DNA of 15,450 bases from Sulfurospirillaceae bacterium (lineage in GTDB: Bacteria; Campylobacterota; Campylobacteria; Campylobacterales; Sulfurospirillaceae). Numbering within the stretch: the first letter of the stretch is position 1; the number at the start of each line of letters is the position of its first letter. Both the position numbers and the translations under genes were made by a program. The notes under the pieces are model-generated. The model did not search any database. It saw only the letters and a program-made list of their open reading frames with translations, and was not told where the DNA came from. The stretch spans positions 1 to 15,450 of the forward strand of contig JAQWCT010000029.1 in NCBI GenBank assembly GCA_028705785.1. Reading direction: 5' to 3'. Positions 7,017 through 13,229 of this stretch are shown one piece after another.

Positions 7017-8471
7017 TTATTTTGATTCCCATGGTGCTTTGGTGTGAGCCCATACTGGGGAGTTCATCGCCAAATCCATGTCTTTTGCAAAAATTGCAAA
7101 GGCATCGTATCCATGATACGGACCACTATAATCCCAAGAGTGCATTTGTCTAAATGGTAAGCCCATTTTTTGGAAGACATATTTCTCTTTAACGCCACTC
7201 GCAACCAAATCAGGTTTAAGTTTATGCACAAATTTTTCTAATTCATACTCATTGACATCATCGTAAATAACCGTTGTTCCAACGAGCTCGTCTTTAGTTC
7301 GTTTATAATCATCACCATGGCCAAATTCGTAACCTGTTCCAATGATAACCATACCTAAATCTTCATAAGCACCGATAACATGTCTTGGGCGAAGTCCACC
7401 GACATAAAGCATAACGGTTTTGCCTTCCAACTTTGGTCTATACTTAGCGATAACTTTATCGGTCATTGCGGTATACTTAGCAATCACTGCTTCTGTTTTA
7501 GCTTGAACACTCTCGTCAAAACAAGCAGCAATTTTGCGTAAACTCTCAGTCGTTTTGGTTGGCCCAAAGAAGTTATATTCGATCCAAGGAACCCCAAACT
7601 CTTGTTCCATATGTCTTACAACATAGTTCATACTTCGGTAACAATGAAGCAAGTTTAACTTAGCTTTTGGCGCCATTGTTAACTCTTTATAAGTCGTATC
7701 TCCACTCCATTGAGCGATGACTCTTAAGCCCATCTCCTCAAGTAAAATTCTTGAACTCCAAGCATCTCCACCGATATTGTAGTCACCGATGATGGCAACA
7801 TCATAAGGCGTAGATTCAAGGTCTTTCTTATAAGAGTTATCAGGAAGTACCTCATCACGAATCATATCATTAGCGATATGGTGACCAAGACTTTGTGAAA
7901 CACCACGAAAACCCTCACAGGAAACCGCAATAGTAGGTTTACCAGAGTCTTTTTTGTATGCTTTAGCAACCGCTTGAATATCATCCCCAATCAAACCAAT
8001 TGGGCATTCACTTTGGATAGAAATACCATTGTTCAAAGGGAAAAGATCATCAATCTCGGCTAATGCAGCTTTGAGTTTTTTATCTCCACCAAAAACGATA
8101 TCTTTTTCATTATAGTCAGTTGAAAAGTTCATCGTAACATAAGTATCAATACCTGTTGTTCCGATATAATAGTTTCTACGACCTGCTCTACTATATTGAC
8201 CACAACCAATAGGACCATGAGAGATATGTACCATATCTTTAATAGGACCCCAAACAACTCCCTTACTTCCAGCATAAGCACAACCTCTTTGGCTCATAAC
8301 CCCTGGAACGGTTTGTTTGTTACTTTTAGTTGCGTCACAAGCGCCTTTTACGCCATCAGGTGCATCGACACCTAGATGCTTTGCTCTACTTTTTTTAGCC
8401 TTTTCAGGGTACGCTTCAAGAATCTCTTCTATCGCTTCTTGCTGTTGGCTTAGGAGTGTTTGTGTTGTCAT
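7017..8471 (-). CDS. nifD: Mo-nitrogenase MoFe protein alpha chain
   Basis: 484 residues. NifD carries the FeMo-cofactor and the other half of the P-cluster. Ligands seen: C64 (QRGCAYAG), C90 (GPIGCGQYS) and C156 (SECPIGLIGDD) for the P-cluster; C277 (LLHCYRSMNY) and H444 (RQMHSWDYSG) for the cofactor. Cofactor-pocket residues equivalent to V70, Q191 and H195 of Azotobacter are present (GVVWGP; VSQSLGHH), so this is a molybdenum rather than a vanadium or iron-only enzyme. The ATG has AAAAGG upstream. The gene follows the unidentified 119-residue gene by 26 bases and is 10 bases from nifK. No residue essential for activity is missing. Confidence 0.98.
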   Translation of the reverse strand: MTTQTLLSQQQEAIEEILEAYPEKAKKSRAKHLGVDAPDGVKGACDATKSNKQTVPGVMSQRGCAYAGSKGVVWGPIKDMVHISHGPIGCGQYSRAGRRNYYIGTTGIDTYVTMNFSTDYNEKDIVFGGDKKLKAALAEIDDLFPLNNGISIQSECPIGLIGDDIQAVAKAYKKDSGKPTIAVSCEGFRGVSQSLGHHIANDMIRDEVLPDNSYKKDLESTPYDVAIIGDYNIGGDAWSSRILLEEMGLRVIAQWSGDTTYKELTMAPKAKLNLLHCYRSMNYVVRHMEQEFGVPWIEYNFFGPTKTTESLRKIAACFDESVQAKTEAVIAKYTAMTDKVIAKYRPKLEGKTVMLYVGGLRPRHVIGAYEDLGMVIIGTGYEFGHGDDYKRTKDELVGTTVIYDDVNEYELEKFVHKLKPDLVASGVKEKYVFQKMGLPFRQMHSWDYSGPYHGYDAFAIFAKDMDLAMNSPVWAHTKAPWESK

Positions 8472-8497
8472 ATTTTTTCCTTTTAAGAAATACGCGA

Positions 8498-8857
8498 TTA
8501 AGCGATTTTCACTCTATAGAGAAGCATATCGTCGAGTTTTCTACAAACATCTGCTGTTACGCCACCGTCAACTGCTTTAGAAACTTCACTCATTTGATAT
8601 TTGTTGGTGTAAAAAATCATTTTGTATTCGCCTTCAATGTCTGATTTATTGTAGTAATCAGCCAATGCAGTAAAAAGGAATGATCCTTTTTCAACTCTTA
8701 AATCTTCTTGTTTGATACCATCACGATTTTCACTGATAAGAACGGCGTAACTCACATTTGAAAGATCGCCTACTTCGCTGGTTACTTTTTCAACAACTTG
8801 CTCATGACTAATTTTGTTTCCCATAGCTGCTGGGAAGTGATATCCGCATATAAACAT
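8498..8857 (-). CDS. unidentified protein encoded between nifH and nifD
   Basis: 119 residues with the strongest ribosome site of the operon (AAGGAG, 7 bases before the ATG), so it is surely translated. It has no signal peptide and no membrane segment, and only two Cys (one near each end), so an Fe-S ligand set is unlikely. The pattern of hydrophobic strands (MFICGYHF, SYAVLIS, KMIFYTN) alternating with helices suggests a small alpha/beta fold. In methanogens and clostridia this operon position holds the PII-type regulators NifI1/NifI2, and in alternative nitrogenases a delta subunit lies between D and K. I see no PII T-loop or C-terminal signature, nor AnfG/VnfG similarity. Its position argues for a role in nitrogenase regulation, protection or assembly, by inference. 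Confidence 0.85.
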   Translation of the reverse strand: MFICGYHFPAAMGNKISHEQVVEKVTSEVGDLSNVSYAVLISENRDGIKQEDLRVEKGSFLFTALADYYNKSDIEGEYKMIFYTNKYQMSEVSKAVDGGVTADVCRKLDDMLLYRVKIA

Positions 8858-8892
8858 GATTTGCTCCTTATTTTTATTTTAATTCAATACGC

Positions 8893-8959
8893 CAAAAGGG
8901 CAAAGCTCTTTTGACTGCGTTAGCCACTGTGGCACTAAAGCTTGCCAACATTGTTGGCA
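8893..8959 (-). promoter_or_regulatory. hairpin-rich spacer after nifH
   Basis: The 110-base gap after nifH (8858-8967) holds three inverted repeats. TGCCAAC/GTTGGCA (8943-8959, 3-nt loop) is a perfect 7-bp stem starting 9 bases after the nifH stop. TTAG-CCAC...GTGG-CTAA lies at 8920-8938. CAAAAGAGC/GCCCTTTTG (8893-8913) has one mismatch and ends in a short U-run. Stem-loops after nifH are known in other diazotrophs to give more NifH than NifDK by partial termination or message stabilisation; the same use is inferred here. Confidence 0.6.
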
Positions 8960-8967
8960 GAATGTAC

Positions 8968-9879
8968 TTATGCTGTTGCTTTTTGACCGATAGCATCTGC
9001 TTCGACTTCTTCTTCCAAACCAAACTCCATTAACAAGGCTTCAAGATCATCCATCTCTAGTGGTCTAGGGATTACTTTAAGGTCGTTAGCGATGATTTTA
9101 CGAGCCAATTCTTTGTACTCAAATGCTTGGTCAGTTTTATCAGCAAACTCAACAACCGTCATACGACGAAGCTCAGCTCTTTGAACATGGTTAGAACGAG
9201 GTACAAAGTGAATTAACTGTGTTCCGATTTGTTCAGCCAAGTGTTTTGCCAAATCGTATTCACGATCCGTCATACGAGCGTTACAAATAAGTCCTGCAAG
9301 TCTAACACCACCAGTGTTTGCGTATTTCAAAATACCTTTAGAGATATTGTTAGCCGCGTACATAGCCATCATCTCACCTGACATAACGATATAGATCTCT
9401 TGTGCTTTACCTTCACGAATTGGCATCGCAAATCCGCCACAAACAACATCGCCTAGTACATCGTAAGAAACGAAATCTAAATCTTGGTCATAAGCACCCT
9501 CTTCTTCCAAAAAGTTAATCGCAGTAATAACACCACGACCTGTACAACCAACTCCTGGCTCTGGTCCACCAGATTCTGCACACATAATGAAGCCCTCAGT
9601 AATATCTGTATTAGCAGGGTCAAACTCAGCCGCACCTGGCTTACATACATCATCAAGTTCCAAATCTTCAACTGTTCCAGCTTCAGCAGCAAGTTGCATA
9701 ATAGTACATTGTGCTTTTTCATGTAAGATAAGTCTTGTTGAATCCGCTTTTGGGTCACAACCAACGATAAGTATTTTTTTACCGAAGTAGTGCGCCATTG
9801 CCGCTAGTGTGTTTTGTGATGTGGTAGATTTTCCAATTCCACCTTTGCCATAAAAAGCAATTTGTCTAAGTTCAGCCAT
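8968..9879 (-). CDS. nifH: nitrogenase iron protein (dinitrogenase reductase)
   Basis: 303 residues from the ATG at 9879, chosen because GAAGGAGAT lies 4-5 bases upstream and it gives the family start MAELRQIAFYGKGG; an in-frame TTG at 9918 would place the start too close to the promoter. NifH passes electrons to the MoFe protein with ATP hydrolysis. The P-loop GKGGIGKST is at 11-19 and CDPKADST at 41-48. The cluster ligands are C112 (VGCTGRGV) and C147 (DVVCGGFAMP). R115 is the residue that DraT ADP-ribosylates in other species. Between EDLELDDV and CAESGG the protein has 21 residues where Azotobacter NifH has 9, which explains its greater length. First gene of the operon, followed by the hairpin spacer. 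Confidence 0.98.
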   Translation of the reverse strand: MAELRQIAFYGKGGIGKSTTSQNTLAAMAHYFGKKILIVGCDPKADSTRLILHEKAQCTIMQLAAEAGTVEDLELDDVCKPGAAEFDPANTDITEGFIMCAESGGPEPGVGCTGRGVITAINFLEEEGAYDQDLDFVSYDVLGDVVCGGFAMPIREGKAQEIYIVMSGEMMAMYAANNISKGILKYANTGGVRLAGLICNARMTDREYDLAKHLAEQIGTQLIHFVPRSNHVQRAELRRMTVVEFADKTDQAFEYKELARKIIANDLKVIPRPLEMDDLEALLMEFGLEEEVEADAIGQKATA

Positions 9880-9921
9880 TGTATCTCCTTCTTTGCAAGT
9901 TTTTATTTCACCAAACAAGTT

Positions 9922-9937
9922 TGCATATAGTGTTCCT
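9922..9937 (-). promoter_or_regulatory. sigma-54-like promoter of the nif operon
   Basis: The minus strand reads AGGAACACTATATGCA, i.e. GG, exactly 10 bases, then GC, the -24/-12 spacing of RpoN promoters (consensus TGGCAC-N5-TTGC). Transcription would start near 9911, about 31 bases before the nifH ATG. The -24 box is imperfect (GGAAC for GGCAC) and no clear NifA site (TGT-N10-ACA) is seen. Confidence 0.55.
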
Positions 9938-9980
9938 TTGAGAAAAAAAGAGAAAATTTTTTGAAGTAAATTGAGTTATA

Positions 9981-9993
9981 TTTACATGTAAGG
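9981..9993. repeat. TTTACATGTAAGG palindrome copy upstream of nifH
   Basis: A copy of the recurring palindrome, identical over 13 bases to the left arm of the hairpin at 644-656. It lies about 45 bases upstream of the sigma-54-like element and 57 bases past the hemolysin III stop. It is single here, so it cannot form the same hairpin. Confidence 0.5.
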
Positions 9994-10026
9994 TTTTGAT
10001 GATTAGCGGTATAGAAAGAGGTTTAA

Positions 10027-10041
10027 GCCCGTATTATGGGC
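10027..10041 (-). terminator. weak hairpin after the hemolysin III gene
   Basis: GCCC/GGGC arms with partly complementary AT bases inside lie 9 bases past the stop at 10050. On the minus strand the loop is followed by TTAAACCTCTTTCT. The stem is short, so termination is only a guess. Confidence 0.3.
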
Positions 10042-10049
10042 AATAAGCC

Positions 10050-10688
10050 TTAATTTAAAATGAGTAGTAACACCATAAAGAAATGAAAGATAGAGCCACC
10101 TAAGACAAAGAAGTGCCAAATAGCATGGTTAAGATGAAGTTTCTTCCACACATAAAAAATGATACCAACCGTATAAGTGATACCACCTGCCAATAATAAA
10201 GAAAGGGTGAGTGAGTCAAGATTGGCGACGAGGGTTTTAAAAACACCTACAACCATCCAGCCCATTAAGACATAAAGGATTAAAGAAGGTCGCGCAAAGC
10301 GTCGTGGGAAAAAAAGATTGAGGCTGACACCTAGTGCTGCGATCGCCCATGAGATGCCAAAGAGTGTCCATCCCAACTCACCTCTAATTCCTAGTAAGCT
10401 GATGGGCGTGTAAGTTCCTGCGATAAGAATGTAAATAGCACTATGGTCAATTTGCTGTAAAATGGATTTGGTTCTTGGCATATAAATAGCGTGATAAAGC
10501 GTAGAAGCACTATACATAATGATTAACGCGAGTCCAAAGACTATCGCACTGGCGATTTTGGCACCATCTCCACTTTGCCCTGCAAAAACACATAAAATAC
10601 TCAGAGCACTCACACTGAGCAAAATTCCAAGACCATGGATGGAACTATGCCAAATCTCTTCACTTAACGAGTAATCTCTTGATGTCAT
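10050..10688 (-). CDS. hemolysin III / TrhA family membrane protein
   Basis: 212 residues from the ATG at 10688, which has AAAAGGAG 8 bases upstream; an in-frame ATG at 10730 has no such site. The protein is made of seven hydrophobic segments and contains the family motifs: S-x-x-x-H in SASTLYH (S62, H66), D81-H82 in QIDHSAIYILIAGTYTP, and H188-x-x-x-H192 in HAIWHFF. These three sets form a metal site shared by PAQR receptors and the bacterial YqfA/TrhA proteins. Despite the name it is probably not a hemolysin; TrhA in E. coli is linked to membrane homeostasis. It is monocistronic, upstream of the nif promoter region and on the same strand. The family is certain; its job here is not. Confidence 0.92.
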   Translation of the reverse strand: MTSRDYSLSEEIWHSSIHGLGILLSVSALSILCVFAGQSGDGAKIASAIVFGLALIIMYSASTLYHAIYMPRTKSILQQIDHSAIYILIAGTYTPISLLGIRGELGWTLFGISWAIAALGVSLNLFFPRRFARPSLILYVLMGWMVVGVFKTLVANLDSLTLSLLLAGGITYTVGIIFYVWKKLHLNHAIWHFFVLGGSIFHFFMVLLLILN

Positions 10689-10818
10689 AAGGGTGTCTCC
10701 TTTTAAAAGTGTCGTGAGGAACCCATTCATTATACTGCTATTTTAACAATATTTTCTGTTGAATCACTTCCCGAAAATAATATACATATGTTTGTTACTT
10801 ATTTTAGAATAATGTTTA

Positions 10819-10864
10819 CAATGGAGCCAATAAATTGCCGCGGGGTAATTTATTGGCTCCATTG
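10819..10864. repeat. long 18-bp inverted repeat / hairpin
   Basis: An 18-base arm (10819-10836) starting CAATGGAGCC is repeated exactly inverted at 10847-10864. Three further pairs (one G-T) close the stem on the plus strand, leaving a 4-base loop. It begins 18 bases beyond the stop of the HEPN-like gene. No U-tract follows on either strand, so it is not a standard terminator; a remnant of a mobile element, a palindromic repeat or a structured RNA are other options. Confidence 0.65.
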
Positions 10865-10882
10865 AGTTGTTAGACATATTGT

Positions 10883-11374
10883 CTATGATTGTTCCTCTAT
10901 CTGAAAATATAAATCAAGTAATTCACTTTTATACTTTTCTAATAATTCAGTATCATAAATTGTAATTGGATTATATGTAACACCTTTGTCATCAATTGGA
11001 TATTTCAATTGTTGCTCAAAAGACATTGAATATCTTGCTTTCAATTGTTCAATTTTATCTTTTGTAAAATTACAATAATCTACATCTTCAGGTTTACAAA
11101 ATGGAATATTTATATCCCATTTATCATCTTGATAATATTTTTTATATTCTTTATATAATGTAAATATTTCATGCCCTCTTACTGATTCATTAGAAGCTTG
11201 AAAGATTGCGAATTTTAAAAATAATTCTGTTGCGTGATAAACTAAATAAGCTGTTACATTTGAATATTCAGCTGTATTGAAATAAACATTGTCTTTTTCT
11301 TTTGATGATATTAAAGCAACTTCTAAAAATGATATTGCTCTATTGAAAAATTGAGTTGAAATCGGTTTTAGCAT
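10883..11374 (-). CDS. HEPN-like protein, orphan
   Basis: 163 residues from the ATG at 11374, which has AAAGGAT 7 bases upstream. The frame stays open to 11452 but that extension lacks a start as good. The N-terminal half is helical and has the YHATELFLKFAIF pattern followed by RGHEIFTLYKEY (H47, E50, K54; R66, H68), typical of HEPN-type proteins that act in toxin-antitoxin or defence systems. The usual RNase motif Rx4-6H is not evident, and no MNT nucleotidyltransferase partner is next to it, so nuclease activity is doubtful. The gene is far more AT-rich than its neighbours: I count 23 G/C in 120 bases at 11041-11160. It is flanked by the long hairpin, so recent acquisition is likely. Confidence 0.6.
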   Translation of the reverse strand: MLKPISTQFFNRAISFLEVALISSKEKDNVYFNTAEYSNVTAYLVYHATELFLKFAIFQASNESVRGHEIFTLYKEYKKYYQDDKWDINIPFCKPEDVDYCNFTKDKIEQLKARYSMSFEQQLKYPIDDKGVTYNPITIYDTELLEKYKSELLDLYFQIEEQS

Positions 11375-11530
11375 TAATCTATCCTTTAAATGAACTTTAG
11401 GGATCGAGGGCTTGACTTTTAACTTTTTGTACTCTAAGCCACTTTGACACAAACCTCAACACCCGTCAAAAATAATATCTATTTAATCTTTAAAAGCAAG
11501 ATAAAGAATGAACTAAACTTCTTTTCAATT

Positions 11531-11544
11531 TTTTACATGTAAAA
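11531..11544. repeat. TTTTACATGTAAAA palindrome upstream of the aminotransferase
   Basis: A perfect 14-bp palindrome in the divergent gap between the HEPN-like and aminotransferase genes, another copy of the recurring TTTACATGTAAA. It lies 47 bases upstream of the likely -10 of the aminotransferase gene, a position compatible with a regulator site. Confidence 0.5.
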
Positions 11545-11590
11545 GAAACTTCTGCCTACTTATTGCACAGATGGCTAAGAAACCTTTTGA

Positions 11591-11596
11591 TACAAT
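11591..11596 (+). promoter_or_regulatory. -10 element of the aminotransferase gene
   Basis: TACAAT, 27 bases before the ATG at 11624, in a T-rich context. There is no well-spaced -35 (TTGCAC at 11563 is 22 bases away), as is usual for this phylum. Confidence 0.45.
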
Positions 11597-11623
11597 GTCG
11601 TATTATTTTTTTTGGAGTTTGAA

Positions 11624-12478
11624 ATGAGTGATATTGTTTTTTTAAATGGAGATTTTTTAAAAGCTGAGGATGCCAAAGTATCTATTTTTGACCGTGGATA
11701 TCTTTTTGGCGATGGTATTTATGAAGTGGTTCCTGTTATTAATGGCAAAGTGATTGATAAAGAGCCTTTCTTTGAACGCTTTGATGGTAGCCTTAGTAAG
11801 ATTGGTTTAAAAGCGCCTTTTTGTAAGGCTGATATTGTAACTATCTTGGATACATTAATAGCTAAAAATGATTTAGTTGAAGGTGGCATTTATATGCAAG
11901 TAACTCGTGGTGTTGCACCAAGAGAGTTTTACTTCCCAGAAAATACACCTACTACTTTCATGGCATTTATCTTTAAAAAAGAGATTATCAATAATCCTCT
12001 TGCAGAAAAAGGTGTTAAAGTTGTTAGTTGTGCAGACATTAGATGGAAAAGACGCGACATCAAGTCTATCTCTTTACTCGGTCAAGTATTGGCTAAAGAA
12101 GAGGTTCATCAAAAAGGTGCCTATGAGGGTTGGATGGTTGAAGATGGTTTTGTCACAGAGGGAACTTCATCAGCAGCTTTTATCATTAAAGATGGCATCA
12201 TCATTACACGCCCACTCTCCAATGCCATTTTACCGAGCATTCGTAGAAAACTTTTAATGGAACTTACCAAAACACACGGTATCAAAGTTGAAGAGCGTCT
12301 TTTTACAATCGAAGAAGCGTTAAATGCTGATGAAGCATTTATGGCAAGTGCAACCATTTTTGTTCTTCCTATCATTGAGATTGATGGTAAAGCAATTGGC
12401 AGTGGAAAACCAGGTCCTATGGTTAAAAAACTTCGTGAAATGTATATTGAAGCCGCACTTAAAGAGGCAAATGCTTAA
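11624..12478 (+). CDS. dat: D-amino-acid aminotransferase (fold-type IV PLP enzyme)
   Basis: 284 residues from the ATG at 11624, with GGAG 6 bases upstream (a TTG at 11612 overlaps that site). The protein follows the Bacillus D-amino-acid aminotransferase closely: DRGYLFGDGIYEV at the start, K147 in DIKSISLLG as the PLP lysine, E179 in VTEGTSS, and SATIFVLPIIEIDGK near the end. Such enzymes swap amino groups between D-Ala, D-Glu and keto acids and feed peptidoglycan synthesis. The substrate carboxylate trap of the Bacillus enzyme, R98 and H100, reads R100 and F102 here, so specificity may differ; a branched-chain aminotransferase of the same fold is the main alternative. It is cytoplasmic and ends at a shared terminator. 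Confidence 0.85.
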   Translation: MSDIVFLNGDFLKAEDAKVSIFDRGYLFGDGIYEVVPVINGKVIDKEPFFERFDGSLSKIGLKAPFCKADIVTILDTLIAKNDLVEGGIYMQVTRGVAPREFYFPENTPTTFMAFIFKKEIINNPLAEKGVKVVSCADIRWKRRDIKSISLLGQVLAKEEVHQKGAYEGWMVEDGFVTEGTSSAAFIIKDGIIITRPLSNAILPSIRRKLLMELTKTHGIKVEERLFTIEEALNADEAFMASATIFVLPIIEIDGKAIGSGKPGPMVKKLREMYIEAALKEANA

Positions 12479-12481
12479 TGA

Positions 12482-12509
12482 CAAAAGGCTTTACATGTAA
12501 AGCCTTTTG
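12482..12509. terminator. 28-bp perfect palindrome, bidirectional terminator
   Basis: A perfect palindrome whose centre is CTTTACATGTAAAG and whose arms end CAAAAGG/CCTTTTG. It starts 3 bases after the aminotransferase stop and ends 11 bases before the stop of the convergent flavoprotein gene. The stem is strong and its outer arm ends in a T-run on both strands, so it should terminate both transcripts. Confidence 0.8.
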
Positions 12510-12520
12510 ATACTTTCTCT

Positions 12521-13129
12521 TTATGCTTTTTCTCTCATCTGTTTTATCAGCTTTACACTCAAAAGATCAAGCGGTGTTCCGCGTTCTGTTAATTTTTCAA
12601 TTAATAAAGCTCTGCGCTCATCAGGGAGATTTTGTCCTGCTTTGAGTTTTAAAGAAATTGATTGTGGATTAAGCATGAAAATACCAATGTTCTCGACTGC
12701 TTTTTTATAAATAGGATTCGCCACTTCAATGACATCATACCCACCATCTGGCTGAAGCTTTTGCATAAGTGCGTTCAGAATCTCACACTTTTGATGCGCT
12801 TCTTCTATCATTTCAATATCTCCAACAAACTGTATCGAACCATACAGCTGTGACGCAGGGCACGCGGCACGGGTATTGCTAAAATACGATGGCAGTAAAG
12901 AAAGAGGTTTTACCACATTAAAACTTGCTCGTTTATTTTTAGCAATGACATTAATTTTACGCCCCTCTTTTGAGCCATGAAAATAGATACACTCTTTATA
13001 CCAAACAAAATTCACAGATACTGCATAAGGCTCAGCACCATCAACAAGGCAAAGTGTTCCATACTCACAGCTTGCCAGTAACTCTTCTAATAATTTTGGA
13101 TCATTCACTTCAAATTCTGCTCGTCGCAT
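12521..13129 (-). CDS. pyridoxamine 5'-phosphate oxidase-like flavoprotein
   Basis: 202 residues; the ATG has AAGGAG 5 bases upstream. It belongs to the split-barrel flavin-binding group that includes PNPOx and NimA: YGTLCLVDG at 23-31, YAVSVNFVW, then HGSKEGRK (51-58) and LLPSYFSNTRAACPAS (79-94), where the Arg/Lys and Ser residues usually bind the FMN phosphate. No signal peptide is present, so it is cytoplasmic. True PdxH has other C-terminal motifs, so I do not call it a B6 synthesis enzyme; an FMN- or F420-dependent reductase is as likely. It is transcribed away from a MocR regulator and its promoter overlaps a dyad, so it is the probable target of that regulator. Confidence 0.85.
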   Translation of the reverse strand: MRRAEFEVNDPKLLEELLASCEYGTLCLVDGAEPYAVSVNFVWYKECIYFHGSKEGRKINVIAKNKRASFNVVKPLSLLPSYFSNTRAACPASQLYGSIQFVGDIEMIEEAHQKCEILNALMQKLQPDGGYDVIEVANPIYKKAVENIGIFMLNPQSISLKLKAGQNLPDERRALLIEKLTERGTPLDLLSVKLIKQMREKA

Positions 13130-13167
13130 GATCTCTCCTTTTGATTATTTTAAATAAAAATTGTGGT

Positions 13168-13196
13168 ATTATAACCCCAAACTGTACTCTTAACAA
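13168..13196 (-). promoter_or_regulatory. sigma-70 promoter of the flavoprotein gene
   Basis: On the minus strand a perfect TATAAT (13173-13168) lies 17 bases after TTGTTA (13196-13191), close to the -35 consensus. The start point would be near 13161, about 32 bases before the ATG. Confidence 0.6.
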
Positions 13197-13205
13197 GAGC
13201 CAGTT
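13180..13205. promoter_or_regulatory. dyad covering the -35, possible MocR operator
   Basis: AACTG-TA-CTCTT (13180-13191) and AAGAG-C-CAGTT (13195-13205) are reverse complements apart from a 1-base difference in the small gap. The dyad sits on the -35 of the flavoprotein promoter and just before the MocR gene, so a repressor or activator bound here could control both. MocR proteins often bind direct rather than inverted repeats, so the match to the regulator is only inferred. Confidence 0.5.
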
Positions 13206-13229
13206 AATGAAATATATTAGGGGACAGTG

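Noticed and set aside
8498..8857. PII (NifI) or AnfG-type delta subunit
   Set aside because: Position suggested it, but there is no PII T-loop or C-terminal motif, and no resemblance to the AnfG/VnfG sequence.
9477..9764. Frames inside nifH on both strands
   Set aside because: They are shadows of the strongly conserved nifH frame, with no ribosome sites.
9880..9918. Longer NifH starting at the TTG at 9918
   Set aside because: The ATG at 9879 has an excellent ribosome site and gives the conserved NifH N-terminus; the TTG lies only a few bases before the predicted transcription start.
10689..10730. N-terminal extension of the hemolysin III protein
   Set aside because: The ribosome site AAAAGGAG lies inside this stretch, directly serving the ATG at 10688.
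10869..10875. GTTAGAC beside the long hairpin as an integron attC core
   Set aside because: No matching RYYYAAC core at the other side of the hairpin and no integron integrase; a 7-base match is weak.
11375..11452. N-terminal extension of the HEPN-like protein
   Set aside because: AAAGGAT serves the ATG at 11374; the extension is basic, differs in composition and may be a remnant of flanking DNA.
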